From Parietaria judaica (taxonomy: Eukaryota > Streptophyta > Magnoliopsida > Rosales > Urticaceae): 64,000 nucleotides of DNA. The position numbers were made by a program, and so were the translations under genes. The stretch is taken from positions 20,459,086 through 20,523,085 of the forward strand of contig OX940871.1 of NCBI GenBank assembly GCA_954871525.1, in the 5' to 3' direction. The notes under the pieces were generated by a model. That model saw only the letters and a list, made by a program, of their open reading frames with translations, searched no databases and was not told the DNA's origin. Shown here in pieces: positions 1 through 11,400 of this stretch (within the stretch, counting starts at the first letter, position 1; every line of letters begins with the position of its first letter).

Positions 1-155
1 GTGTGTTCTCGAGTGTTGATCGGAGAAGACGAGCAGAGCTCGGATTCCTCCATTTTTGGAGGAGCTTGCAGGTACCACGGCCAAGGGACGAGGTCAGTCT
101 CAACTCCGGCGAGCAGCTCCGCCGCAGACGAGGGCAAGATCAGGGGCATATAACA
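1..155 (+). repeat. 3' part of the 5' LTR
   Basis: These bases repeat the last 155 bases of the direct repeat that ends at 5481. The repeat ends in ...ATAACA immediately before the primer-binding site. The first roughly 258 bases of this LTR lie upstream of the window. Confidence 0.93.
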
Positions 156-158
156 ACT

Positions 159-170
159 TGGTATCAGAGC
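159..170 (+). other. Primer-binding site (initiator tRNA-Met type)
   Basis: TGGTATCAGAGC lies three bases after the LTR end. This is the common plant primer-binding site complementary to the 3' end of initiator tRNA-Met. It fixes the plus orientation of the element. Confidence 0.9.
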
Positions 171-181
171 CAAACCTCGTC

Positions 182-1705
182 ATGGTAGAATCACCTGCGA
201 TCGGAGATTCTCAGGCAGCCATGGAAGATCGGAGAGAAACGCAGGAGGTTAGCCCGGAGTGGAGGGCCGACATCGCAGCAAGCGAGGAAAGATTGAGACA
301 AGAACAAATCTCGGTTCGGCAAACCCTAACAGAGTTGAAGGAGGCGATCGGGAAACTCAGTCGATCATCCCGGAGCCCTACGAAGGGGAAGGAGAACCAG
401 CCAAATAGGGAGGAACGCGAGCGATCGCGAGGTCGCAGGTCATACAGCCCCCATGCGATGTCAAAATCGCGAAACCCAAGCGATTCGCGAAATAGACGCA
501 CCAGCGACCACGATCGGAGGGAATCGAGGTCTGGCGACCACGAACGACGGCGAGAGTCATCCGGCGAGCGTCAGAGGGGAGAATCGCGCAGGTCTGAGAG
601 GAGGCGAGAAGAAAGCCGTCCGCGAAGTCGAACATCGCGCGAACACCGATCCAAACAGCGTCGCGAAAGCCGAGGAAGCGAGCGGAGTCAGAGGCGATCG
701 AACTCCCGTGAGCGGAGAAGAGAGCGTGACAGCAGCCGACGAAGAGAAACCGAGTCTCTTGATCGAGAAAGGGAAGAGCAGAGGCACATTCTTGATCGAG
801 AAAGGGAAGAACAGAGACGAATCTTGGAGGATGATCGACATCGACTTGAGAAGGAATGGCGTGGAGAAACGTCAAAGGCCGCCGAAGATAAAGGCAAGAA
901 CAAAATCGATGTGACGAACAAAGGCCAAAACGAGGAAACGACTCGTTGGAGCCCGGCCGATGTGAGATACCCGGAGATGATGGCTCGGGAAGACGCACGG
1001 AGGAGCGGGAAGCCGAATGGGGGAGGGTTCGGGGCCGAAACCCGGGAGGAATGGCCAGCCCCTCCGATCGCGAGACATGAGAAAGAAGACGTTCAACCGA
1101 AGAGCTCCGAGGAAAGCCAGAAGAGAGCACCACCGATACATAACGCGGAACACGAGGCACAACACGGACGATCGGAAATCCCTCCATTCGACGGGAGTAC
1201 CGTCCCGGAGACGTGGTTCCGAAAGTGTGAGGAATACTTCGTCGACCAACGAGTAAGGGAGGATGACGCTAAAGTTCGGCAAGCCCGAGGGGTGTTGACG
1301 GGAGCGGCTCATGAGTGGTGGAATAACGTAAAAAGGTTAGTTTCCGAGTACATTCTTTGGGAAGAATTTAAGGAATTATGTAGGGCTCGTTTTGGAGTTG
1401 TGGCGATGGCGAATCCGGTAACCGAGTTATCAAACTTACGACAAACCGGGCTAGCGGAAGAGTATTGTTTGGCATTCGAAAATATATCCGGAAGGCATGC
1501 CAAATTATCGGATCAACAACAAATGTGGCATTTTTGTGCGGGGTTGTTCGACGAACTTCGAAGGATCGTTGAATACTACCGGCCAGCCGGGTTGTATGAG
1601 GCGATACAATTAGCTCGGGATAACGAATTTCAAGTACCGCATGAAAAAGGGACAAGGACGTTCGGGGGGGGGGGGGGGGGGCTTTACGGCTCCCGTAAAG
1701 ATTAA
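182..1705 (+). CDS. gag: Gag polyprotein with an Arg/Ser-rich N-terminal half
   Basis: The first ATG after the primer-binding site gives a protein of about 507 residues. Roughly residues 50-230 are extremely rich in Arg, Ser and Glu, with many RS/RE/RR dipeptides and a repeated DREREEQR motif, like a splicing-factor RS domain. The region from about residue 330 matches plant retrotransposon Gag: a PPFDGSTVPETWFRKCEEYF-like start and a later EWWNNVKR. The frame runs through the G tract at 1664-1681 and stops soon after, before the zinc knuckle, which lies in the pol frame. Gag forms the cytoplasmic particle that packages element RNA. The RS-like region is unusual for a chromovirus Gag. Several overlapping ORFs in other frames are composition shadows. 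Confidence 0.85.
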   Translation: MVESPAIGDSQAAMEDRRETQEVSPEWRADIAASEERLRQEQISVRQTLTELKEAIGKLSRSSRSPTKGKENQPNREERERSRGRRSYSPHAMSKSRNPSDSRNRRTSDHDRRESRSGDHERRRESSGERQRGESRRSERRREESRPRSRTSREHRSKQRRESRGSERSQRRSNSRERRRERDSSRRRETESLDREREEQRHILDREREEQRRILEDDRHRLEKEWRGETSKAAEDKGKNKIDVTNKGQNEETTRWSPADVRYPEMMAREDARRSGKPNGGGFGAETREEWPAPPIARHEKEDVQPKSSEESQKRAPPIHNAEHEAQHGRSEIPPFDGSTVPETWFRKCEEYFVDQRVREDDAKVRQARGVLTGAAHEWWNNVKRLVSEYILWEEFKELCRARFGVVAMANPVTELSNLRQTGLAEEYCLAFENISGRHAKLSDQQQMWHFCAGLFDELRRIVEYYRPAGLYEAIQLARDNEFQVPHEKGTRTFGGGGGGLYGSRKD

Positions 1706-4700
1706 AGGACAAGAGATACGTCGAGCAAAAGCTTACACCGCCGAGAGTGGAAGTTCTTCGAAAGTAAACCATAGCTCCACGGATCAATCAAAGACGGAAA
1801 AACCGAAGAGACCATATTGGAAGAAACTCACGGGTGCGGAAATGGAAGAACGTCGGGCAAAGAATTTATGCTTTAATTGCGACGATACATTCTCGCGAGA
1901 TCACGTTTGCAAACGGGTTCTCTTCCACATTCGAATGTGGCGAGAAGGTGAAAATAAAGAAGAAGTGGAGTTTGTTGAATTAGACGAGTTCGAAAATCCC
2001 GAAATATCATTGAATGCGGTGAGTGGAATACAAACCGCAAGGACCTTTCAAGTTCGTACGGAGATCGGGAAAGGAGTGGCAAGGACATTACTCGACACGG
2101 GAAGCTCTCATAATTTCATTCGTACGGATCTTGTAGAGAAGTTTGGAATTTCCATAAGGAAACGACCCGGGCTGTTCGTTACTCTTCCAAACGGAGGGCG
2201 TTTGGCGATAGACGGATGGTGTCAAAGAGTGGAAATGACGGTACAAGGCCACAAATTCATCACTAATTGCTTTGCGATTTCCATTACGGGATTCGACTTA
2301 GTACTTGGGATTGGGTGGCTTAACTCGTTGGGACTCGTTCAATGGGACGGAGTCTTAAGAACGGTGGCCTTCGAAGTCGGTGGAAAGAAGGTTGTATGGC
2401 AAGCCGAAGCATTCGAGGCCATTTCGGAAGGGGCTGCCCTACACAATATAGAAGGTGGGGAAGTAGATGTAGAAAAGTGGTTTGGAGAGGAGGAAGAAAT
2501 GTTTGTAACCGGTGCGACCATCGTAGCTCCAACAAAGAAGGAAGAAAAGGCCCACGAGATCGGACTTTGGATGATGAAGGCCGAAACCGAGAAGGCGGAG
2601 ATAAAAGAACTCTTAACGGAGTTCACCGACGTGTTCGCAACACCCTCGGGTCTTCCACCCAAGAGAGTATGTGATCACCGAATCCGTCTTCTTGAAGGAA
2701 CCAACCCCGTGGCGGTAAGACCGTATCGCTACCCCCACTTACAAAAAGACGAGATCGAACGACAATGCACGGAAATGTTACGCAACGGGATCATACGCAA
2801 GAGCTCGTCCCCGTTCTCCTCTCCAGTTTTGCTTGTAAAGAAACCCGATGGGACGTCTCGTTTTTGCTTAGACTTCCGCAATTTGAATAAAGTAACGGTG
2901 AAGGATAAGTACCCGATTCCGGTAGTCGACGAACTACTTGACGAAATCCACGGCGCACGTTACTTTACGAAGTTAGACCTTACCTCGGGTTATCACCAAA
3001 TTCGAATGAATGAGGAGGATATTGAGAAGACGGCATTCCGGACACACCATGGCCACTTCGAGTTCTTGGTAATGCCGTTCGGACTCACAAACGCCCCGTC
3101 AACTTTCCAAGGTCTTATGAACGAGATTTTCCATGAGTTGTTGCGAAAGAGCGTCCTCGTATTTTTTGACGATATTCTTGTGTATAGCAAGACGTGGAAA
3201 GAGCATCTCGCTCACGTACGAGCCGTATTGGACGTAATCCGGGCACATGGCCTTTTCCTTAAACGGAAGAAATGCTCGTTCGGAGAGCTTGAGGTAGGAT
3301 ATCTCGGCCACATCATTTCACATGCCGGTGTCCGAGTCGACAACTCAAAAGTGAGTGCCGTTGCCGATTGGCCGAAACCGGTGTCACCGCGGGGCGTCCG
3401 CGGGTTTCTCGGCCTATCCGGCTACTACCGAAAGTTTATCCGAAATTATGGGGTTATTGCCGCCCCACTCACAAACCTTCTTCGTCGTAACTCTTTTCAT
3501 TGGGACGAGAACGCCGGGAACGCCTTCACGACCCTTAAGACGGCCTTATCCGAAGCGCCGGTCTTAGCGTTACCGGATTTCTCAAAAGAGTTCATAGTGG
3601 AATGCGATGCCTCGTGGAGCGGGATTGGAGCGGTGTTACAACAAGAAGGGCATCCCATTGCTTTTTTTAGCCGGAAACTTGGCGACCGACATCTAAAGTT
3701 GGCGGCTTATGAGAGGGAGGGCCCGGTGTGGTCCATTCGGGATGAGTTAGTTCTCTATAAAGACCGGCTCTTTGTTAACACCGCGTCACCACTTGTTCCG
3801 GAGATAGTAAAGGCTTATCATTGCCTTGGCCACGAGGGTGTGATCAAAACAATGGAGCGTGTTCGGCGGGATTTCTATTGGCGAGGGTGGAAGAAGTGTA
3901 TACAAGAGATCATTGCGGAATGTCAAACGTGCCAACGGAACAAAAGTGAAGCTTTACAACCGGCGGGTCTTCTCCAACCATTACCAATTCCGACGCACGT
4001 TTGGGCAGACGTGTCCATGGACTTCATTGAAGCGTTACCGAAATCGGCGGGTAAATCGGTCATTCTTGTCGTAGTGGATCGATTTTCCAAAGCCGCCCAC
4101 TTCATTCCCTTGAGTCACCCGTATACCGCCTCTTCGGTTGCCGGTGTGTTTTTTCGTGAAATTGTTCGGCTTCATGGATTTCCGGAGACGATCGTATCGG
4201 ACCGGGACAAGGTCTTTAGAAGTGCTTTTTGGAGAGAACTTTTCCGCTTGGCGGGAACCAAGTTGTGTTTTTCCACGGCATTCCATCCGCAATCCGACGG
4301 TCAAACCGAAGTGGTCAACCGGTCGATTGAAATGTACCTCCGATGTGTCACCGGAGATACGCCACGTCGTTGGGTGGAGTGGATTCCATGGATGGAATAT
4401 TGTTATAACACATCATATCACACGGCTTTAAAGACGACGCCTTTTCAAGTGGTTTATGGGAGGGAACCACCGAGATTGTTGGATTACGTGGTGGGGTCCG
4501 CCAGCGTCGATGAAGTCGACGTCGCTTTGACAAAACGAACCGAGTTTGTCAAAGCTGCCCGAGACCGCTTGTTGGAAGCACAACAACGCACGAAGGCGAT
4601 TTACGATGGCCGCCATCGGCCGGTGGAATTCGCGGTCGGGGATTGGGTTTGGCTCAAAATCCAACCTTATCGGCAACTTTCCGTGGCTCGTAGGAACTTC

Positions 4701-5138
4701 ACAAAGCTATCTCCCCGGTTTTACGGTCCATTTATGGTGGTGGGTCGCGTGGGCACCGTCTCGTATCGTCTCGGACTACCTTCGGAGAGTCGTATACACG
4801 ACGTTTTCCACGTCTCGCTCCTTAAGCCACACAAGGGAGATCGACCTTCCTCTGCGGGGGTCCTGCCACCCGTGTTCGAAGGGCGCACAATTCTTGCTAG
4901 GCCGGCCCGTCTCCTTCGCGCTCGGACTCGCCTCGGGGAACGGGAGTTGTTGGTACTGTGGCGGGAGGACGAACCGGAGAGTGCAGTTTGGGAAAACGCA
5001 GCCGCTTTGCTTGGTGCTTTTCCCAAACTCGAGCTTGAGGACAAGCTCGTGGTCGAGGAGGGGGGTAGTGATATAGACCCAAGGTTCCGTCTCACGTATT
5101 CCCGGAGAAGCAAAGGAGCAGCCACGAGCAAAGAATGA
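1682..5138 (+). pseudogene. pol: Pol polyprotein: zinc knuckle, protease, RT, truncated RNase H, integrase, chromodomain
   Basis: The frame is open from about 1641 to the TGA at 5136-5138, inside the 3' LTR. In order it shows a zinc-knuckle-like CFNCDDTFSRDHVC; a protease with LLDTGSS; an RT with YPIPVVDELL, MPFGLTNAPSTF and the active-site FFDD; an RNase H start (VECDASWSGIGAVLQQ); an integrase with HCLGH, CQTCQ and a D-D-E core (DVSMDF, VSDRDKVF, PQSDGQTEVVNR); a GPF-type tail; and a chromodomain-like LLVLWREDEPESAVWE. After YERE the protein jumps directly to integrase N-terminal sequence (about 3720-3745), so most of RNase H and the following connector are deleted in frame. The domain runs in a different frame from gag across the G tract. 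I class it as pseudogene because of both defects, although the frame change might only be a miscounted homopolymer. Confidence 0.88.
5055..5068 (+). other. Polypurine tract
   Basis: A purine-rich run directly precedes the TG that opens the 3' LTR. This is the plus-strand DNA priming site of LTR elements. Confidence 0.8.
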
Positions 5139-5481
5139 CGAGAAGCTTTAGCGGGAATTTAATTCAATTAGTATTGTTTTAGTAACAAATAATACTTGTA
5201 ATTCGGGAAAACCTATATAAGCCTTTGGCTCAATGAATTACACAACTTCAGAATAGTTCAAGTTTCCTGAAAAGGGAAATTTGGGCTTGAGGCCTTTCTC
5301 TCAACAATTCTCTCTCTCTCGTGTGTGTGTGTTCTCGAGTGTTGATCGGAGAAGACGAGCAGAGCTCGGATTCCTCCATTTTTGGAGGAGCTTGCAGGTA
5401 CCACGGCCAAGGGACGAGGTCAGTCTCAACTCCGGCGAGCAGCTCCGCCGCAGACGAGGGCAAGATTAGGGGCATATAACA
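5069..5481 (+). repeat. Complete 3' LTR (413 bp)
   Basis: It opens with TG just after the polypurine tract and closes with CA at 5481; its last 155 bases match positions 1-155. A TATA-like CTATATAA lies at 5213-5220, the probable LTR promoter. The pol stop codon falls about 70 bases inside the LTR. A CT/GT-rich stretch near 5311-5330 precedes the conserved 3' part. Confidence 0.92.
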
Positions 5482-5795
5482 CGTTATTTGATTACGTGAG
5501 TTATTTTAATTAAGCGTTTAGGATAATTTAGTTGAGTTAGTTGTTTTTATTATGTCATTTAATTATTTAATAATGTTATTAGGTTATTTAATTCTGCTAG
5601 TGAGTTAATTAATCGGGCCCGGTCCGGCCCGTTAGGGTTGTAATCCTTTGCTCTAATCAAGAGAGCTTGAGTTGATGAAAAAGATAGCCAAAAATCATTC
5701 AAAAACTTAATCTCTCAGAGATTGGGTTTGTGAGTGTTTTGGCCGAGATTTCCAAATTCTCATTTCGAGTTATCGATCTTTCGGGCACATATCAG
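5482..5795. other. Unassigned segment between LTR and pseudogene
   Basis: No gene is visible. AT-rich DNA at about 5490-5650, read on the minus strand, resembles AT-rich repeat DNA at about 6000-6120 and at 46025-46205 (intron 5 of gene 3). A GC patch around 5616-5632 is followed by sequence that ends abruptly where receptor-kinase homology begins near 5796. This is probably a fragment of a dispersed repeat. Confidence 0.4.
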
Positions 5796-6179
5796 GGTAT
5801 TGCTGACAGTTGGTATGAAATCTGTTGAAGTAGCTAAATAGTCAACTCTCTAACCATGTGAGCTTGAAAAGGTCAAAGTATTTAAACCCCAAAATCATTC
5901 AGTTCATTTCTCACCTGGGCTGACACTGATGGCTGAGATTGAAGGACCATAAGTACCTTGTACAGGTGCACAACAAGTCCCTTTTCCAGCCCAAATCACT
6001 GGACCAGCCCGACTATATCATGAGTAATCAAACTAAATAGAATTTAAATAATATAATTAAATAATTTAAACGACATAATCAAACGAAAAATTCAATTTGA
6101 ATATCTTAAATAATGACACTAATCATAAATACTTGCCATTTATCACTCAGTTGTTGTGTATTTTTTTTTTAATTTATAT

Positions 6180-6310
6180 ATATATATATATATATATATG
6201 AGGATCTTTGGATTTCACTCCTACTTTCATGGTGACTCGAACTCAAGACCTTTAATGTCTTAAGTGATGTACTTGTAACCACTAGACCAAGAACATCTTG
6301 TCAACTCAGT
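6180..6310 (-). mobile_element. tRNA-derived SINE-like copy
   Basis: Read on the minus strand it begins TTGGTCTAGTGGTTA (box A-like) and has CTTGAGTTCGAGTCAC (box B-like) about 35 bases later, as in tRNA-derived SINEs. A related copy lies at 46560-46670. A (TA)n microsatellite flanks it at about 6177-6200. Confidence 0.6.
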
Positions 6311-6329
6311 TGTTGTGTATTTGAACGTC

Positions 6330-6660
6330 TATCCTTAAGTAAATAATCCGTAGGGACAAAGAGCCAAGGGTGATCGGGCGAGCCGTTCTCAGTTTTTTCT
6401 TCTCAAGCAAAATTAGCGCTTAATGCTATGACTTAGTAGATTAACTGAATGTCATGTTCTTAAACTATCACGGATTTATCGATTCAAATCTTGACCAAAA
6501 CTAATGATTCTCTTGCTTTATTCGTATAATTGGGAAATTTAAAATGATATCGATTGTCCTTCGTAGATTATACATATGACTCTGTCAGGGGTCAAAGGGT
6601 TCGAGCCCCGCGACATACAAATAATTAAAAAACGCTCACCCTACCAAAACAAAAGTACCA
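6330..6660 (+). repeat. Intron 2 remnant with SINE-like repeats
   Basis: The block at 6330-6530 is similar to 14800-15010, which lies in intron 2 of gene 1. Both copies hold a tRNA-like stretch; box B is intact in gene 1 (CCGGTTCGAATCTC near 14964). A second box-B-like GGGTTCGAGCCCC lies near 6599. The shared location supports insertion before the relic and gene 1 separated. Confidence 0.5.
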
Positions 6661-7249
6661 AAGCGGAAACATCTTATTGAAAAAGACTCACAGCTGGGTG
6701 ATGTGGCAAATGGAGCTGCCATTGAATGAGCAGTTGCATTTGATAAACGGGTTGTATTCATCGCTATCAAATTGGATGGTGTCGTCTATGGCGGCTCCGC
6801 TGCAAGGATCCCCGGTCGTCTTCCATTTTTTAGTGTCAGCCTCTATGTTCCATTGTGCAAAGATTGAATTCAAAGCCCTCACTACCACCAAATCATATCT
6901 AAACAGTTCATTTGCTTCCATAATTAAAATCTAGGAAAGAAATGTTAACTGTTATCAGTTCCTGGTACTTATGTCTAAAAAAAACTAAGTAGTTTAGGGA
7001 GAAAAATATCACGAACTGGACGAGAACCAGGACCGGTTTTGATTAACAAACTGCGGCAGATAATGATCCCAGTTTCGAAGAAAAACAAGTACTTAAGAAA
7101 CCGGTATATTTGTGTTCTGAATCTGTATTTATCGGTTATCAGTTCAGAACAACAAAATACTGGTTATCAAACATTCAATCTTTAGAAAATTTTCGAAGGG
7201 ATCTGTATTTATCGGATATGTAAACTGTTAAAAAACGACCATTTATCTG

Positions 7250-7565
7250 AAAAAAATGGTTCTTGGTCCTGACGTCACCCTTACCTAAATCAACATCTTT
7301 AAAAAAAAAAAGACGAAATACCTCAAAATACCGGTTTACGGTCCGGGCTTCACCCTTACCTAAATCAACTACTCAAGAAACAACCAAATACCTCAAAAAA
7401 CCGGTTCTTGGTCCCGGCTCTAACCCTACCAAACCAACTACTTAAAAAAAAAACGACCAAGTACCGCAAAATACCGGTTCTCAGTCCCGTCTTTTCCCCT
7501 ACCTAAATCAACAGCTTAAAAAGCGGCAAAATACCGCAAAGTAGCGGTTCTCGGTCTCGGCTTCA
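7250..7565. repeat. Degenerate tandem repeat, about 65-75 bp unit
   Basis: About five imperfect units repeat the theme CTACCTAAATCAACTACTTA, a poly-A stretch, CCAAATACCTCAAAATACC and GGTTCTCGGTCC. The same repeat is expanded in intron 1 of gene 1 (15560-16320). Here it belongs to intron 1 of the decayed receptor gene. Confidence 0.7.
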
Positions 7566-7719
7566 CCTTTAATCTCATTCAGGATCAGCTGATAGAGGCT
7601 AATTCAGTATAAGAAGAGAAGTTTGGAGAAGGAAAAATGGTGAAGAAGAAGAAAGCAACACAGAAGTTGAAGGCGAGACATGACCAAATTCTATCAAGAG
7701 AGACGCGGTAATATCTCAC

Positions 7720-8240
7720 ATCAAATTTGTGTATTTTTCCTTATTATTTTAACTTAAAAAAAATATTATTTTCTCTAATTTATCTATTCTTCTTGATCTC
7801 TTTTAACTTTTTCAAATTTCAATTTTTTTTTTCGACGACATTTAATCTTCGTTGTTTATAGCATTGGAAAGCTTACGGAGAAGCTAACCAAATATTGTTT
7901 GGATTTTATACCAAACAAAATGTAAATCGATCATTAAGGTTACCAACTAACTCGTACAACTGTGTCGATTTTTACATGTAATGTTGTACTTTTCAAAAGA
8001 TGAATTGTTTAATCAATTTTGTTTGGCCTAATAATAATCCTACTACACAACTCCATGAGAGGTCCCCAGTCCAGGACTCCCGGGTTCGATCCAGCAAGAC
8101 ACATAAATTGCATTATGTATGTAATTGCGGATAACAATGCCAGATGTCCTTATATTGCAAATATATCTTGTAATGCGAGTAGATTTAATCTTGCTCCTTC
8201 AGTAGAAAAAGAAAGTTTGTTTTATTAATTCAAGAGTACA
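7720..8240 (+). other. Intergenic DNA with a SINE-like copy
   Basis: No protein gene is visible. A box-B-like CCGGGTTCGATCC at about 8081-8093 follows a weak box A around 8031, so about 8028-8225 may be an old SINE. The stretch around 7920-8050 resembles 42520-42650 upstream of gene 3, so it may be shared receptor-gene flank. Confidence 0.4.
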
Positions 8241-8485
8241 GAAACTAAGGTTTGGCAAGGAAAAAGAAAACTCTGATTTCTAAGTGAATACAAATGATAA
8301 ATGAGATAAAGATCTAAATAAGCAAAGAAATACATCAAGCTATAACATACAAAACACTTGGTAATAATTGTTCTACATAAAAATACAAACAAGAGAGACC
8401 AATATAATGCTCTAGGATTCCCAAAAAAAAATATAATGCTCTAGGAATAAAGCATTGGCTTACTTGCAACACTTGCCGGCGATAA

Positions 8486-11400
8486 TTATTCGTCCTCGGC
8501 CGTGTTTCGGTTCCAGGAGAAGTAATAGCTAGTGGTGCTGCCTGTAGCTTCGGAAGCCGAACTGCTCGCCAGGTTAGTGAACCGCCGGTCAGTGAAGTAA
8601 CCGGGCTTCGAGATCTCTTTGATCACTTCCACGTCTCCCAATAGCATTGTCACCGCACGGGACATCGGTGGGCGATGTAATGGCGACGTTTGAGAGCATA
8701 GAAGAGCCACTCCTATCACTCTTCTCACTTCTTCTTCGTCGAACTCGTGCATTCTCGGATCGACAAGTTCGTCTTCTCGGTTCTGTACGTGCAGAGTCCA
8801 AGCCTGAGAGAATACAAGAAACAAAAAATCAATCTAAAATACCGAAAATAAATCGTGATTAACAGTTACATACCCAATCAAGGAGATATCTCTGCTGTTC
8901 TTCTAAGTTCAAGTCAAAGCGTGGCCGTCCACTGACAATCTCTAATGCCACGACACCGAAGGCATACACATCGGCTTTCTCTGTAAGGTGCCCGCTAATC
9001 GCATACTCCGGAGCAAGATACCCACTATACCATTGATCATCAGTTAAAAACGTCAGTGATAACATAAACTATGAAAGAAATGTTTAAAGGACTCAAGAGC
9101 GTACAATGTGCCGGCAACACTAGTGCTTATGTGAGTCTTTTCGTAATCGTAGAACTTTGCCAAGCCGAAATCCGATATCTTGGGATTTAGACTAGAGTCG
9201 AGAAGAACATTACTGGCTTTGACGTCCCTATGTACGATTCGGATATGAGATTCCTCGTGAAGATAGGCAAGGCCCCGCGCTATGCCAACGCAAATGTTGA
9301 AACGCATTGACCAGCTGAGATCCAAGCTACTGTCTCCTGCAAAGGGAAACGTATAAATATATTACAGGAAAAGAGCTTGATCGAGACTTAACGAAAATTC
9401 TGGTACCATACCGAAAAGAGCGTGATCAAGACTTTTGTTTTCCAAGTACTCTAAGACAAGTAACCTTTTATCTCCCTCAATGCAGCAACCATACAGTTTG
9501 ACTAGATTCCGGTGTTGCACTGCCGATATCGTGGCAATCTCCGCAACAAACTGGTTCTTCCCGTGCGGTGAAGTCACAGACAATTGCTTTATGGCAACAG
9601 CTCTTCCATCATCTAGTGTTCCCTGTTGAAAATAGGATTGATTTAAGATGAAAAACTCAAGACACTTACGGAAATGTGAGTATCATAATTGCGAGTCCGA
9701 CACTTTGGGGAGTTATTAATGTCAATATCGTACCTTGTAGACAATTCCGAATCCCCCCTCTCCCACCTTATTAGCTGAATCAAAGTCGTTTGTTGCCGAC
9801 TTTAGTTGCGCATAACTGAAAGTAAACGGTTTCATGTCTATCCCTAAAAGCTCTGCAAAATCAATCATAAAGAATCATCATTTCAGTTGTTTTTCTGAAT
9901 TGTTTCGAAAGAGAAATATGAATTTTATTTTTGATAGATTCTAATAGATATTTGGTTCTCCTTTTATATGTTACAAATGGTGCATATACATTAATAGGAA
10001 AATATTCAATCCTATAGAAAAGGAAACAAAATATAATAAGAACAAAATCTCTACTTTTTAAAACTGATTTTTTCATATCCTCTCTATTCTTTTTACTTAA
10101 ACTAGCATTTATGAACCGGTTTATCCACTAATTGACTTGACAACAAAATTACCGAGTCTCTGTACAATGCTGACTAATTTAGACGTTATAAAACACTGAA
10201 AGTCCGAGACTCGAACAATTTTACCTTCATTGATCAGCATTTGAGCTTTTATTCGTCTTCTGTAACGAAGATAGAAGAAACCCAAAAATAAGAAAAGGCT
10301 AAAAAACCCGATACTGACAGTAATGCCGATTATCATGTTGGTTTCATTCTTCTCCTTGATCATATTGCCGACAGTTGGTTCAAAATCTGTTGAAGTAGCT
10401 AAAAAGTCAACTTTCTAGCCATGCGAGTTTGAAAAGGTCAAAGTATCTAAAATCCGAAATCATTCAGCTCATATCTCACCTGGGGTGGCACTGATGGCTG
10501 AGATTGAAGGTCCATAATCGTTTTTTCCAGGTACACAACAAGTCCCTTTTCCGGCCCAAAATAAATGGACTTCAAGGTAGTTTTCAAACACCCGAGCTGT
10601 AAATTTCTGCTCGGTTGAACGAGGAAATACTCCGCCCGCTTCCTTGCGCATATCGAAATCCTTGATAACTAGTATACCCTGTAATAATGCACGAGTACTA
10701 TTTACTGGCAGAAAAGATCTCAATGAACAAAGCATGTTATTGCGCCAACCTGGATATAGACATTGAATACACGCCTCCCAATGCTTATCCACGAAGCGTC
10801 ATCAAGGAGAGCTATTTCTGCAAATTGGAGGGTAATGTTGTAGTTCCCATTCTCGAGTCCTAATCCGTAGTATCGCAACGAAGAAGTAGAAATTCTTGAT
10901 GAGTCGATGATTGCTTGTCCTGAAGTAATGCTTGAAATGATGTTTTCAGAGAAGACTCCCACATTGCTTACTGCCCATCTTTGACTGGTGTCAACATAAT
11001 ACATAGCTTGACCAAGCGTCTGATCATCCCTCTCGTACACAACGCTGTTTGAAGGCCTAATCTTCGGACCACCGCAGTTAATCCCAAAGTTATAATCTGT
11101 GGAATCAAGGGGGGAAAATGCTTCTACTTACTGCCCCCCAAAAAAAAAAGAGCATTATTAAGGGATTAAAGTGTTTTCCTAATCCTATATAGATCTTACC
11201 TAAATCCTATTTGAATGTAAGACTTTCTCGTCTCTCTCTCATTTTCCCCCTTTCCCCAATGGTGCTATTATATCGGGTTGCCTGCTTTTAGAAATTCATT
11301 TGTTCTGTGTGGAATTGTACAACTTTCCCTATCTTTCCCTCTCGGCTCAAGGGGTTGTGACTATCACGACTCAGGGATATTTAACTTTTATATTTTACGT

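Larger units (their letters stand above)
1..5481 (+). mobile_element. Ty3/gypsy chromovirus LTR retrotransposon, left end outside window
   Basis: The element runs from a truncated 5' LTR through primer-binding site, gag, pol and polypurine tract to a complete 3' LTR. Domain order is Gag, zinc knuckle, protease, RT, RNase H, integrase and a chromodomain-like tail, which is the chromovirus arrangement. The short LTR, the initiator tRNA-Met primer site and the integrase tail resemble the Reina-type group, but the clade is an inference. The 155 bases of 5' LTR differ from the 3' LTR at one position I can see (C/T near 143), so the insertion is young. Gag and pol are in different frames across an 18-G tract, and RNase H is truncated, so this copy is probably not autonomous as read. 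The target-site duplication cannot be checked because the left flank is missing. Confidence 0.92.
5796..7705 (-). pseudogene. Decayed LRR-malectin receptor kinase copy
   Basis: Three pieces collinear with gene 1 remain on the minus strand. About 7620-7705 matches exon 1 and its 5' flank, but the start codon position reads ATA. About 6689-6890 matches exon 2, encoding [20 protein letters not shown] and CNCSFNGSSICHITQL. About 5796-6000 matches the exon 19 start, intron 18 and the end of exon 18 (malectin domain). The LRR exons and the kinase are absent. The gap holds SINE-like and AT-rich repeats. The intron 1 piece carries the same tandem repeat as intron 1 of gene 1, so this relic and gene 1 share a duplication history. 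No product is expected. Confidence 0.8.

Noticed and set aside
211..1312. Long open frames on both strands opposite and overlapping gag
   Set aside because: They mirror the Arg/Ser-rich gag composition, have no domain, and lie opposite a supported coding frame.
4546..5131. Overlapping ORFs over the integrase tail
   Set aside because: They are out-of-frame shadows of the pol frame, which carries clear motifs.
8062..8100. tRNA gene suggested by a good box B
   Set aside because: No cloverleaf with paired acceptor and anticodon stems could be drawn; a SINE remnant fits better.
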